A DNA stretch of 38,110 bases from Candidatus Gastranaerophilales bacterium (GTDB taxonomy: Bacteria > Cyanobacteriota > Vampirovibrionia > Gastranaerophilales > Gastranaerophilaceae): the NCBI GenBank assembly GCA_944324375.1, contig CALUWB010000015.1:1-38110 (forward strand). Direction: 5' to 3'. Positions 17,483-25,385 of the stretch are shown here, piece by piece (positions within the stretch are counted from its first letter, which is position 1; every line of letters begins with the position of its first letter). Both the position numbers and the translations under genes were made by a program. The notes under the pieces are model-generated. The model worked only from the letters and a program-made list of their open reading frames with translations, had not been told where the DNA came from and ran no database searches.

Positions 17483-18851
17483 AATAACAACAGAATTAAG
17501 TAAAATATTACCAAAAGATAATATTCTATCTACCTTAGAAGAATGTTACGTTTATTCTCAAGATGGTACAAATACTAGAACTTCTGACAAATTACCTGAT
17601 ATTGTTATTTTTCCTGAAACTATTGAAGAAATACAAAAAATAATGAAATTTGCTAATAACAATAATATTCCCGTCACAGCTCGTGGAGCAGGAACAAACT
17701 TAATTGGAGCTTGCCTTCCTGACTTTGGAGGGATTGTTATGAATTTTTCAAAAATGAATAAAATTCTAGAAATAAATAAAACAGATATGACTTCAACAGT
17801 ACAACCTGGAGTTGTTATTGGGGATTTACAAAAAGAACTTGATAAAGTTGGTTTGTTTTTTCCACCAGATCCATCAAATCTTAGAGTTTCAACAATAGGT
17901 GGAGCAATCGCTCAATCAGCAGGGGGACCTAAAACATTCAAATATGGTACAACTAAAGATTATATTTTAGGACTAAAAATTGTTCTTGCAGATGGAACAT
18001 TGATGAAAACAGGGGGAAATACAATTAAAAATGCAACAGGATATCCATTAACACAATTATTTATTGGAAGTGAAGGTACATTAGGGATTGTAGTTGAAGC
18101 TACTTTAAAATTAATTCCTAAACCGGAATCGACTAGAGTAATGTTAGCATATTTTGATAATATAGAAGATGCAACATTATCAGTAAATAATATAATTGAT
18201 TCAAAAATATTTCCATCAACGATTGATTTTATGGATAAAAATTCGATAACAACTGTTGAAAAATTTTATCCTGCAAATCTTAAAACAGATAAAGAAGCAG
18301 CTTTAATAATTGAAATTGATGGCTCAAAAGATTCAGTAAAAACTGATGGAGATAAATTAAAAGAAATTTTACTAGCTTCAAATGCTACAGATGTAACAAT
18401 ATCTAACACAGAAGAAGAATATGAAAAAATATGGACAGCTCGTCGTTCTTCATTTGCAGCAGCAGCAAAATTGAGACCTGATGTTGTGACAGACGATGTA
18501 ATAGTTCCTCGATCCCAACTTCCAAAACTGATTAAAGGTATTAATGAAATCTGTAGTAGATATAACCTAGAAACTTGTGTTGTAGGACATGTTGGAGATG
18601 GGAATGTTCATCCTCAAATTGCGCTCAATCTAGAAAATCCACAAGAACATCAAAATTATATCGAAGCAAAAAAAGAAATATATAATCTTACAATCTCTCT
18701 TGGTGGAACATTATCAGCTGAACATGGTATAGGCGCTGAAAAGAAACAATATTTACCGATAGCAGTTGATAACACAGCTTTAGAATATATGAAAAGAATC
18801 AAATATATTTTTGATCCTAAAAACATACTTAATCCCAATAAAATATTCTAA
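17466..18851 (+). CDS. glcD: FAD-binding oxidase, GlcD/D-lactate dehydrogenase type
   Basis: This 461-aa flavoprotein of the VAO/GlcD family oxidises a 2-hydroxyacid such as glycolate or D-lactate. The N-terminal FAD_binding_4 domain (about 44-220) has PVTARGAGTNLIGACLP (69-85), STIGGAIAQSAGGPKTFKYG (142-161) and GSEGTLGIVVEATLKLIP (201-218). The C-terminal FAD-oxidase domain has GHVGDGNVHP (H375, H382) and AEHGIG (E419, H420), the usual metal/substrate residues. It ends in DPKNILNPNKIF as the family does. The ATG at 17466 lies inside the end of the giant gene (17-base overlap), which implies translational coupling. No GlcE, GlcF or EtfAB partner is in the window, so the electron acceptor is unknown. 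The exact substrate cannot be told from sequence. Confidence 0.88.
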   Translation: MLTKNKITTELSKILPKDNILSTLEECYVYSQDGTNTRTSDKLPDIVIFPETIEEIQKIMKFANNNNIPVTARGAGTNLIGACLPDFGGIVMNFSKMNKILEINKTDMTSTVQPGVVIGDLQKELDKVGLFFPPDPSNLRVSTIGGAIAQSAGGPKTFKYGTTKDYILGLKIVLADGTLMKTGGNTIKNATGYPLTQLFIGSEGTLGIVVEATLKLIPKPESTRVMLAYFDNIEDATLSVNNIIDSKIFPSTIDFMDKNSITTVEKFYPANLKTDKEAALIIEIDGSKDSVKTDGDKLKEILLASNATDVTISNTEEEYEKIWTARRSSFAAAAKLRPDVVTDDVIVPRSQLPKLIKGINEICSRYNLETCVVGHVGDGNVHPQIALNLENPQEHQNYIEAKKEIYNLTISLGGTLSAEHGIGAEKKQYLPIAVDNTALEYMKRIKYIFDPKNILNPNKIF

Positions 18852-18862
18852 ATATTAAGAAG

Positions 18863-18890
18863 TTGCATTTCTTATAAATACTGATATAAT
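18863..18890 (+). promoter_or_regulatory. Strong sigma-70-type promoter for cutA and the metallopeptidase
   Basis: TTGCAT (18863-18868), a 16-bp spacer and TATAAT (18885-18890) are present with an extended -10 TG at 18882-18883. This is the best promoter match in the window. It lies 36 bases upstream of the cutA ATG. Confidence 0.75.
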
Positions 18891-18925
18891 AAGACGATAG
18901 AGAATTTATATATGGGAGAAGTTGT

Positions 18926-19240
18926 ATGGATTTGATATTAATATATTGTACTGTTCCAAACGCAAAAACAGCAAAAGAAATGGCAAATTTAATAGTAAAA
19001 CATCGTTTGGCTGCTTGTGTAAGTATAACAGATAAGGTAGAGTCAATTTTTTCTTGGGATGGAGAACTATGCAAAGAGAAAGAATTATTATTATCAATTA
19101 AAACTGTAAGAAGTAATTTTGAAAGAATTAATTCTTTAATTAATGACATGCATCCTTATAATGTTCCAGAGGTAATTGCTGTCCCTGTAATTAATTGTAG
19201 TGAAGACTATATGCAATGGATTGTACACGAAACGAAATAA
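18926..19240 (+). CDS. cutA: CutA1 divalent-ion tolerance protein
   Basis: This 104-aa protein has the standard CutA1 length. It matches the trimeric ferredoxin-like CutA fold: LILIYCTVPNAKTAKEMANL at the start, LAACVSIT (about 28-35), SIFSWDGELCKEKELLLSIKT (40-60) and HPYNVPEVIAVPVINCSEDYMQWI (76-99). The family is named for copper tolerance in E. coli, but its real role is unsettled. The ATG has GGAG at 18915-18918, seven bases upstream. The 3' end overlaps the metallopeptidase gene by 25 bases. Confidence 0.94.
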   Translation: MDLILIYCTVPNAKTAKEMANLIVKHRLAACVSITDKVESIFSWDGELCKEKELLLSIKTVRSNFERINSLINDMHPYNVPEVIAVPVINCSEDYMQWIVHETK

Positions 19241-20028
19241 AACATTTAAAAAAACAAATAATTGATTTCTTTGTATCTTTAGGGATCGAAGTTCATACAT
19301 CAACTAAAGCTCTTGGACATCAAGGTTTTTTTAGGCTGAATAGGATTGATATTTCAAGAGATATTAACGAGAATAGAATTATACCAACTTTATTACATGA
19401 ATTTGCGCATTTCATTACTTTTAATATAAAAGCCAAATGTAATGATTTTATCCCTATTTTTAAATGTGATGATAATTATATATATGAAGAATTAATAAAA
19501 ATAACTAATTTTGTTGATGAAAATTCTACGCTAGAAAAATTATATATACAGAAAGATAATATTAAAAATACAATAAAATATCACGAAAAAATTATAAAGA
19601 ATAAATACCCTAATTTTAAACGAAATGAAAAATTTAAGCCATTTCTAAAACATACAAAAAACTCAGATGCGAAATATCTCTTAAAACATGATGCAATAAA
19701 AGTATTGCATTGGTTTACTTATAAAACATATTCTATAATCAATATAGAAAAAGAATTTCCAGATATGCCAGAAGAATTTATTTCTTACTTAAAACTTAAA
19801 TCTTGTCAACGAAAGCAATCGTCAATTTCTCGTAAAATAAACAAGTTAAATAAATATTATAATACTCCAACAGAACTTTTTGCTAGATTTATTGAAGCGC
19901 TTTATCTCAATAAAGAAGAAGCAACAAATATAGCGCCAAAGACTTTTAAACTATTCAAAGAATTATACATTAAAAATTATTATACATATCTTAACGAGCT
20001 ATTTAAAATTGTAAATATTAATATATAA
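19216..20028 (+). CDS. Putative zinc metallopeptidase (HEFAH), unknown family
   Basis: This 270-aa protein has LLHEFAHFI at 59-67, a gluzincin-type HExxH motif (H61, E62, H65). NTPTELFARFIEALYLN at 216-232 offers a downstream Glu (E220) as a possible third zinc ligand. The arrangement resembles compact HExxH proteins such as ImmA/IrrE relatives or phage-associated peptidase domains, but I cannot place the family. There is no signal peptide, so the protein is cytoplasmic. The middle (about 100-215) is highly basic, Lys-rich and helical. Its ATG at 19216 sits within cutA, so it is co-transcribed with it. What it cleaves is unknown. Confidence 0.65.
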   Translation: MDCTRNEIKHLKKQIIDFFVSLGIEVHTSTKALGHQGFFRLNRIDISRDINENRIIPTLLHEFAHFITFNIKAKCNDFIPIFKCDDNYIYEELIKITNFVDENSTLEKLYIQKDNIKNTIKYHEKIIKNKYPNFKRNEKFKPFLKHTKNSDAKYLLKHDAIKVLHWFTYKTYSIINIEKEFPDMPEEFISYLKLKSCQRKQSSISRKINKLNKYYNTPTELFARFIEALYLNKEEATNIAPKTFKLFKELYIKNYYTYLNELFKIVNINI

Positions 20029-20082
20029 AATAGCAATTTTTTGTATAAAAATGTTTTATATAAATAGTGTGTGTGTAGAATT

Positions 20083-21408
20083 ATGACTAAAATTTTTAAT
20101 CAATTTATCATAAATAATAATATTTCTACAAATAAAAAAAGTAGAAACAATTATTGTTCGCCTATGAAACACTCAGAAATAATTGATAGTTTTACCAAAC
20201 AAACTAACAATATTAATTTTAATGGGACAGAGAAAAAAAATGATACTTCCAATGGCCGTTTCTTAAAGGGATTAAAAAATATCACAGACCCATATAGTGG
20301 AGTCAAGCTATTAACATTCCAAGAGATGGAACAAATTTCACAAGATTTATCGCAAATTAATAATTCACAAAAAAAAATAAGATACCTTAAAAAATATGAA
20401 AAATCTATGCTACCAATAGAGCATAATGTTTATAAATTTTTTGAATACAAAACAAAAAAAAATTATTTTGCTAGTTTTTCAAAATTATTAAAAGAACAAA
20501 AGCCATATTGCATAAAAAATTTACAACAAGAACAATCTGAAGTATTTAATAAAATAGAAGATGCAACACAAAACATCTCAAGTAAAAATAGAAAACTCAT
20601 TTTAGATGAAGTCTCAGATGGCAGAAGAAGAATATTAATTGAAAATACAGATAAGCATTCTTTTAAACGTAAAGTATTTATTGAAAAACTTTTAAAGCTT
20701 CAATGCGAAGATATTTTAAACAGGACAGAAAAAGAGCTCTTAAAAAATCGAAAATTTTATGGGTTAGATGATTTAACAGAAGCACGTGAAAGGTTTGAAT
20801 CTGAACCATTAAATCATGCAAAAGATGGGAAAACTCCAATTGATTTAATTATAGATTTGAAACATAAATATTTACCAGATTATAATGATGAATTTAAACC
20901 AATAGTAGAAATTGCAAGGCAACTACCGACCTCCAACACAAGCATAAATGCCTTTATAATAAAATATGCAGATAGATCTGATAAAGAAATTATAGAAAGA
21001 TTATTAAATCAATCTGTTAGATCAGTAGAACACATTGAAGCTGATTCGCTTGGAGGTGAAAATGAAGCTGATAACTTTATGCTTGTTAGTAGAGCTAGAA
21101 ATGAAGCAAGAGGGAACTTACCTTTAAAAGTATTTATTAAACAATATCCAGGGATTCCAAAATATACACAAAAATATATGAATGATATAGTAAACAATGG
21201 CAACAAAGGAAAACTTGCTGGATATGAATGGTATCCATATGTTTTGAAAGATAAATTAGAGTCTGTTGGCATAAAAGTTAATTTAGAAAAATATAAAATA
21301 CCTACAGAAGAAGCATTTAAAACATTACCACCTCGATTGAGGAATAGATATCCAAATTATAAACAATTTATTCCTGATAGAACTGAGCCACTAAATATCA
21401 AAGCATAA
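20083..21408 (+). CDS. HNH-nuclease-like protein with long N-terminal region
   Basis: This 441-aa protein runs from the ATG at 20083; an in-frame GTG at 20071 would add four residues, and neither has a good Shine-Dalgarno. Residues 314-348 read like an HNH/McrA nuclease core, with SVEHIEADSLGGENEADNF and then N340-x2-RG-N-LPL. These are the H-x-x-x-x-S-x-GG-x-N...N-x-x-RG pattern of such enzymes. A segment at about 67-81 (ITDPYSGVKLLTFQE) resembles the region that carries the first Cys pair in zinc-bound relatives, but here the cysteines are absent. The N-terminus holds a short NINFNG motif in a low-complexity leader. It could be a nuclease or a structural derivative. It is followed by a strong bidirectional terminator. 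Confidence 0.6.
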   Translation: MTKIFNQFIINNNISTNKKSRNNYCSPMKHSEIIDSFTKQTNNINFNGTEKKNDTSNGRFLKGLKNITDPYSGVKLLTFQEMEQISQDLSQINNSQKKIRYLKKYEKSMLPIEHNVYKFFEYKTKKNYFASFSKLLKEQKPYCIKNLQQEQSEVFNKIEDATQNISSKNRKLILDEVSDGRRRILIENTDKHSFKRKVFIEKLLKLQCEDILNRTEKELLKNRKFYGLDDLTEARERFESEPLNHAKDGKTPIDLIIDLKHKYLPDYNDEFKPIVEIARQLPTSNTSINAFIIKYADRSDKEIIERLLNQSVRSVEHIEADSLGGENEADNFMLVSRARNEARGNLPLKVFIKQYPGIPKYTQKYMNDIVNNGNKGKLAGYEWYPYVLKDKLESVGIKVNLEKYKIPTEEAFKTLPPRLRNRYPNYKQFIPDRTEPLNIKA

Positions 21409-21409
21409 A

Positions 21410-21445
21410 AAGAAGTTATGGATTACTCCATAACTTCTTCTTTTT
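21410..21445. terminator. Bidirectional terminator between convergent genes
   Basis: A perfect 13-bp stem (aagaagttatgga at 21410-21422; tccataacttctt at 21427-21439) has a 4-nt loop and T-rich sequence on both strands. Its right arm and loop are also the last codons and stop of the minus-strand YtxH gene, an economical overlap of coding and terminator sequence. Confidence 0.88.
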
Positions 21446-21692
21446 GTTTGTTGATTAAATCCTGTATCTTAGAAATAATTTCATCTCCTTTTTTCTGCAT
21501 ATCAGAAACAATATTATCAGCTTTTTCTTGAATATCTTTTACTGTTTCATCAGTTTTATCAGCAACATCTTTTGCCATAGAACCTAACATTTCTCTTGTT
21601 TCTTCTCCAGATTGAGGAGCTAATAAAATACCAGCAATAGCACCTAAACCAGCACCTACTGCGAAACCTGCTAAAAATCTTGATATTGACAT
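21423..21692 (-). CDS. YtxH-domain protein
   Basis: This 89-aa protein has an N-terminal glycine-rich hydrophobic segment, FLAGFAVGAGLGAIAGILLAPQSGEETRE (about 6-34). The LLAPQSGEETR end is diagnostic of YtxH (PF12732). The remainder is a charged coiled coil (about 40-88, VKDIQEKADNIVSDMQKK). The family is membrane-associated; its role in the stress-related YtxGHJ proteins of Bacillus is not well defined. The Shine-Dalgarno AAAGGAG is strong. It lies 77 bases after the DUF948-like gene on the same strand and is probably the end of the same cluster. Confidence 0.85.
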   Translation of the reverse strand: MSISRFLAGFAVGAGLGAIAGILLAPQSGEETREMLGSMAKDVADKTDETVKDIQEKADNIVSDMQKKGDEIISKIQDLINKQKEEVME

Positions 21693-21769
21693 AATTTATA
21701 TCTCCTTTACAAATTCATTATAATACATTAAAACTTTAAATCATTATCATATAGGTTAGTAATATATAA

Positions 21770-22132
21770 CTATTTTCTTTTAAAAGACTTAAACATTCCA
21801 AATAATGTCCTAATTAAAACTCCAGACAAAGCAGAAGTTTTTGATAACAAAGCAACAACTATTTTAGATGTCTTACAAGATATATCATTAAACTTAGTTA
21901 AACCATAATCAGCTTTTTTCATATATTTATTAACGATATTTACAGATTCAGTAATATCAGCAAAAATTGGTTTTGCAGAAGTTTTAACAATATCAGCTGT
22001 TTGATTCATTTTAGTTAATAAAGACGATAAATCAAATAAAACTTTTACTATAAACAGCCCTACGATTATCAAAAAGCCAGCACTTGTCCAAGCTAGAAAA
22101 GTAAGCCCCTGATACAAATTTGTGGTATCCAT
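21770..22132 (-). CDS. DUF948/YtxG-like membrane protein
   Basis: This 120-aa protein has one N-terminal transmembrane helix (TFLAWTSAGFLIIVGLFIVKVLFDL, about 11-35). A long amphipathic helix with regularly spaced Thr/Ala/Ile (LLTKMNQTADIVKTSAKPIFADITESV) then leads to a basic tail (KSFKRK). That is the layout of DUF948 (YtxG) proteins, which are commonly paired with YtxH as here. AAGGAG lies upstream of the ATG. It is 11 bases downstream of the next YtxH gene. Confidence 0.65.
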   Translation of the reverse strand: MDTTNLYQGLTFLAWTSAGFLIIVGLFIVKVLFDLSSLLTKMNQTADIVKTSAKPIFADITESVNIVNKYMKKADYGLTKFNDISCKTSKIVVALLSKTSALSGVLIRTLFGMFKSFKRK

Positions 22133-22143
22133 ATTAATTCTCC

Positions 22144-22455
22144 TTAGTTAAAATCATAATCAGTATCTTCTAATTCTTTTGCTTTACGCATTTTTTTTGA
22201 TTTTAACATATTATTAAATTTTTTATATTGACGTTCTAGCTTATAACAGAATAGATCAATAGATTCAAATGCTCTTTTCTTAGCATTATTAACTTCAGGA
22301 GAATGTTTTTCAGCTAAATCACAAACAGTATTTTTTATTTTATTTCTAGCTTTATCACCTGATTGAGGAGCATATAAAACACCTGCAATAATTCCTCCAA
22401 TAACACCTGCTATTAAACCTAAACCAAAACCTATTGATGTCCTCTTTTCACTCAT
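22144..22455 (-). CDS. YtxH-domain protein, second copy
   Basis: This 103-aa protein has a glycine-zipper transmembrane segment (IGFGLGLIAGVIGGIIAGVLYAPQSGDKAR, about 8-37) with the YtxH hallmark YAPQSGDKAR. It is followed by a basic helical tail (KKFNNMLKSKKMRKAKELED) ending in acidic DTDYDFN. GAGGTG lies before the ATG. The gap to the upstream 121-aa gene is 18 bases, and to the DUF948-like gene 11 bases. Two different YtxH proteins in one operon suggests hetero-oligomers (inference). Confidence 0.85.
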   Translation of the reverse strand: MSEKRTSIGFGLGLIAGVIGGIIAGVLYAPQSGDKARNKIKNTVCDLAEKHSPEVNNAKKRAFESIDLFCYKLERQYKKFNNMLKSKKMRKAKELEDTDYDFN

Positions 22456-22473
22456 ATTTCACCTCTCAATAAA

Positions 22474-22839
22474 TTATACCATATTTTTTAACCTTGACAA
22501 CTCTTTCAATAAAACTTTTGATAACTTATAGCCCAAGAAAAATTTCTTTATTTTAGGTTTTAAGAATATTAACAAAAACCATTCAAAAGTTGAAATAATT
22601 CTATTTATTAGGAGCTTTTTCTTTGTTTTCCTTAAATTATCTGTTTTTTTCTTTATAATTAATTTTATATCAGAAAAAATATTTTCTATTTTATCTATTC
22701 TACTAACAAACCAATTATTATAATCTTCAACTTTATCTGTTAATATCAAAATATTAATGTCGATATTCAATAATACAAACACCAAAACGGCTAACAAAAT
22801 TATTTGAAATATAAATACTATTGCAACTATAAAAAACAT
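22474..22839 (-). CDS. Membrane protein of unknown function, first gene of the YtxH cluster
   Basis: This 121-aa protein has a strong N-terminal transmembrane helix (FFIVAIVFIFQIILLAVLVFVLLNI, about 2-26), a central charged helix (about 35-75, very Lys-rich: IIKKKTDNLRKTKKKLL) and a hydrophobic stretch at about 82-93 (STFEWFLLIFLKP). It is layout-related to DUF948 proteins but has no motif I can name. No Shine-Dalgarno is seen at the ATG. It is presumably an envelope protein acting with the three genes downstream. Confidence 0.55.
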   Translation of the reverse strand: MFFIVAIVFIFQIILLAVLVFVLLNIDINILILTDKVEDYNNWFVSRIDKIENIFSDIKLIIKKKTDNLRKTKKKLLINRIISTFEWFLLIFLKPKIKKFFLGYKLSKVLLKELSRLKNMV

Positions 22840-22920
22840 TTTTATTAATAACTTTTTTGTACTATTATATGATTATATATGTAGAGTGTAAATAATGCAA
22901 ATCCACTTGGAGTACTATTT

Positions 22921-24246
22921 ATGAAAAAAATTAAGTTCTATTTATTATTAATACTAGCAAGATTTTTATCAGTTATTATAAAAATACATGGAAAATCATC
23001 AGGAACATCATTAATTGGAATGATTACATTAAAAATAGAGCCGAATTTTTTAAAAGAAGCATCGAAATATACAAAACAAACAATTACTATAACAGGAACC
23101 AACGGGAAAACAACAACATCAGGAATACTTTCACACATTATTAAAAATGATAAACATACTGTATTAAATAATGCAAAAGGTGCTAACATGCTCTCAGGAA
23201 TTGCAAACACTTTTGCATTAGGAATATCTCCATTTAAAAAGTATGATTTTGCTGTACTTGAATCAGATGAAGCATATTTATCTAAACTATATGAAAATAT
23301 TGAATCAGATTACTTAGTAGTTACTAATTTATTTAGAGACCAGCTTGATAGATATGGGGAACTTAGTACAACAGCAAAAAAAATCCAAAATGCAATTGAT
23401 AAAAATAGAAATATTCAATTAATACTTAATGCAGATGATCCACTAGTTGTAAACTTTAGACCTCTTGGGAATAAAAAGCCTATTTACTATGGTTTTAACA
23501 AAGTAGAATATAATAATAAAAATATAGAATCAAATGCACCAATGGAAAACCTTAATTGTCCTTGGTGTGGAGGTGAATTACAATACGAATCACGATTTTA
23601 TGCTCAACAAGGACATTATTACTGTTCTTGTGGATATAGAAGACCTAAATGTAAATATTCTGCAGATGTAACTATCTATAATGATTATTCAATAATAAAA
23701 ATGAACTATAATAATACAGAGTATTCATTTAAAATCCAATTATTAGGATTATATAATGCATACAATGCATTAGCAGCAATAGCAACAGCATTTGAATTAG
23801 GTATAACTGATATTCAAAAAGCAATTAATAGTTATCAATCAGCATTTGGGCGAAGTGAAATTAAAAACATTAATGGAAGAAAAGCAATAATTCAATTAAT
23901 AAAAAACCCAACAGGCGCAAGTGAAGTATTAAAAACTGTAGATTTTAATTCAAATATATTAATCATAATAAATGATAATTATGCTGATGGACGTGATGTT
24001 TCCTGGTTATGGGATACAAATTTTGAGATATTACAAAACACTAATAAAACAATAATTACATCAGGAACAAGAGCATATGATATGGCTGTAAGACTAAAAT
24101 ATGCAGGAATAAACAATATTAAAGTAATTCAAAACATTGATGAAGCGATAAGATATGTAAGCAACAATGGTGCAGATAAGAGTAATATTACTATTTTGCC
24201 GACTTACACAGCTTTACTTCATATAAACAATAAAAAAGGAGATTAA
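22921..24246 (+). CDS. murT: Lipid II isoglutaminyl synthase subunit MurT
   Basis: This 441-aa protein is the Mur-ligase-like subunit of the MurT-GatD complex, which amidates the alpha-carboxyl of D-Glu in lipid II. The P-loop is GTNGKTTT (59-66), and VLESDEAYL and VVTNLFRDQLDRYGE follow at 112-147. The MurT-specific Cys4 ribbon is C213/C216 (NCPWCGG) and C235/C237 (YYCSCGYRRPKC). The C-terminal DUF1727 domain (about 315-440) has KNPTGASEVL and NDNYADGRDVSWLWD (351-365), whose Asp residues complete the active site with GatD in studied systems. GGAG at 22909-22912 lies eight bases from the ATG. The usual neighbour gatD is missing: pdxJ follows after one base. Confidence 0.92.
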   Translation: MKKIKFYLLLILARFLSVIIKIHGKSSGTSLIGMITLKIEPNFLKEASKYTKQTITITGTNGKTTTSGILSHIIKNDKHTVLNNAKGANMLSGIANTFALGISPFKKYDFAVLESDEAYLSKLYENIESDYLVVTNLFRDQLDRYGELSTTAKKIQNAIDKNRNIQLILNADDPLVVNFRPLGNKKPIYYGFNKVEYNNKNIESNAPMENLNCPWCGGELQYESRFYAQQGHYYCSCGYRRPKCKYSADVTIYNDYSIIKMNYNNTEYSFKIQLLGLYNAYNALAAIATAFELGITDIQKAINSYQSAFGRSEIKNINGRKAIIQLIKNPTGASEVLKTVDFNSNILIIINDNYADGRDVSWLWDTNFEILQNTNKTIITSGTRAYDMAVRLKYAGINNIKVIQNIDEAIRYVSNNGADKSNITILPTYTALLHINNKKGD

Positions 24247-24247
24247 A

Positions 24248-24958
24248 ATGTTATTAGGAGTAAATATAGATCACGTTGCTACATTAAGAAACGCAAGAGG
24301 TGGAATTGATCCTGATGTAATATTAGCAGCAAGAATATGCAAGGATATAGGAGTTGAATCAATTACAACTCATTTAAGAGAAGACAGACGCCATATAAAA
24401 GATGATGATGTAAGAGCAATTAGATTATTACCCAAAACAAGATTAAATCTAGAAATGGCAATGACTGATGAAATGCAACAAATTGCTTTAGATATTAGAC
24501 CTCATGCTGTATGTATTGTTCCTGAAAAAAGACAAGAACTTACGACAGAAGGAGGATTAGATGTTGCAGGACAAATTGACAGAGCTATTGCATTTGTAAA
24601 ACCTCTTGTAGAAAAAGGAATTGAAGTTAGCATGTTTATTGACCCAGATATTACACAAGTATCAGCGGCATATAAAACTGGAGCTCAATTTATTGAACTT
24701 CACACAGGGAAATATTCAGAACACTTTGGAACAGACAAAGAAGAAGAAACTTTTCAAGATTTAAAAGGAGCTGCAACATTCGCACAATCTTTAGGTTTAA
24801 AAGTAAATGCTGGACACGGTTTAAACTATGAGAATGTAAAAAGGATGCATGAAATTCCAGATTTAGTAGAATTAAATATAGGCCATAGTATAATTGCAAG
24901 AGCAGTTTTTGTTGGGCTAGCTCAAGCAGTAAAAGAAATGAAAGAATTAGTTGAGTAA
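24248..24958 (+). CDS. pdxJ: Pyridoxine 5'-phosphate synthase
   Basis: This 236-aa TIM-barrel enzyme condenses 1-deoxyxylulose 5-phosphate with aminoacetone phosphate to form pyridoxine 5'-phosphate. Motifs from N- to C-terminus are LGVNIDHVATLRNARGG (3-19), TTHLREDRRHIKDDDV (39-54), RLNLEMAMTDEM, CIVPEKR, FIDPD, FIELHTGKYSE, NAGHGLNYENV and LNIGHSIIARAVFVGL. It has every hallmark and the standard length. It implies a DXP-dependent B6 pathway. One base separates it from murT, and the AAGGAG of its ribosome site is inside the murT 3' end, so the two are coupled. Confidence 0.97.
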   Translation: MLLGVNIDHVATLRNARGGIDPDVILAARICKDIGVESITTHLREDRRHIKDDDVRAIRLLPKTRLNLEMAMTDEMQQIALDIRPHAVCIVPEKRQELTTEGGLDVAGQIDRAIAFVKPLVEKGIEVSMFIDPDITQVSAAYKTGAQFIELHTGKYSEHFGTDKEEETFQDLKGAATFAQSLGLKVNAGHGLNYENVKRMHEIPDLVELNIGHSIIARAVFVGLAQAVKEMKELVE

Positions 24959-24987
24959 CTCAACCAGTTACTTTAAGAGGAAATAAT

Positions 24988-25305
24988 ATGAACAAATCAA
25001 AAGAAGAAGTTGTAAAAGAAATGCAACTTGTTGTTGAACAAATGAAAAAAGACGATATTAATGATAATCCGGATTCTGAAAATGAATTTTTTCAATGTGA
25101 TGCTTGTGGTGAAGATGCATGTTTAGCTGGTTCTATTCAATATGGAGATTATAGACTTTGTAATGATTGTGTACTTTTAGCAGAAGTAGGATTTGAACTT
25201 GGACAAATTAAAGATATTCAAGAGCTTATCGATGCAATGGAAGATAAAAGATTAGAAAGTGATTGTAATTATATAAAACAAGAAGAAAGCAGACTAAATA
25301 ATTAG
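24988..25305 (+). CDS. Small Cys-rich, probably zinc-binding protein
   Basis: This 105-aa protein has two CxxC pairs, QCDACGEDAC (C37, C40, with C45 nearby) and LCNDCV (C58, C61), about 17 residues apart. That spacing fits a zinc-ribbon fold. The N-terminus is a charged helix (EEVVKEMQLVVEQMKKD) and the C-terminus is an acidic helix (about 70-104). It is third in the murT-pdxJ operon, 29 bases after pdxJ, with AAGAGG before the ATG. No enzyme motif is visible. It may be a regulator or adaptor (inference). I do not recognise the family. Confidence 0.7.
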   Translation: MNKSKEEVVKEMQLVVEQMKKDDINDNPDSENEFFQCDACGEDACLAGSIQYGDYRLCNDCVLLAEVGFELGQIKDIQELIDAMEDKRLESDCNYIKQEESRLNN

Positions 25306-25327
25306 TTAGTTAATTAATTTTTTAAAC

Positions 25328-25363
25328 AAAAAAGATAATATTTAACCAAATATTATCTTTTTT
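25328..25363. terminator. Bidirectional rho-independent terminator
   Basis: A perfect 16-bp stem (25328-25343 and 25348-25363) with loop aacc has A6 at the base on one side and T6 on the other, so it works on both strands. It separates the murT-pdxJ operon from the convergent serS. Confidence 0.9.
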
Positions 25364-25385
25364 ATATTATTTATTTTAACTTTAA

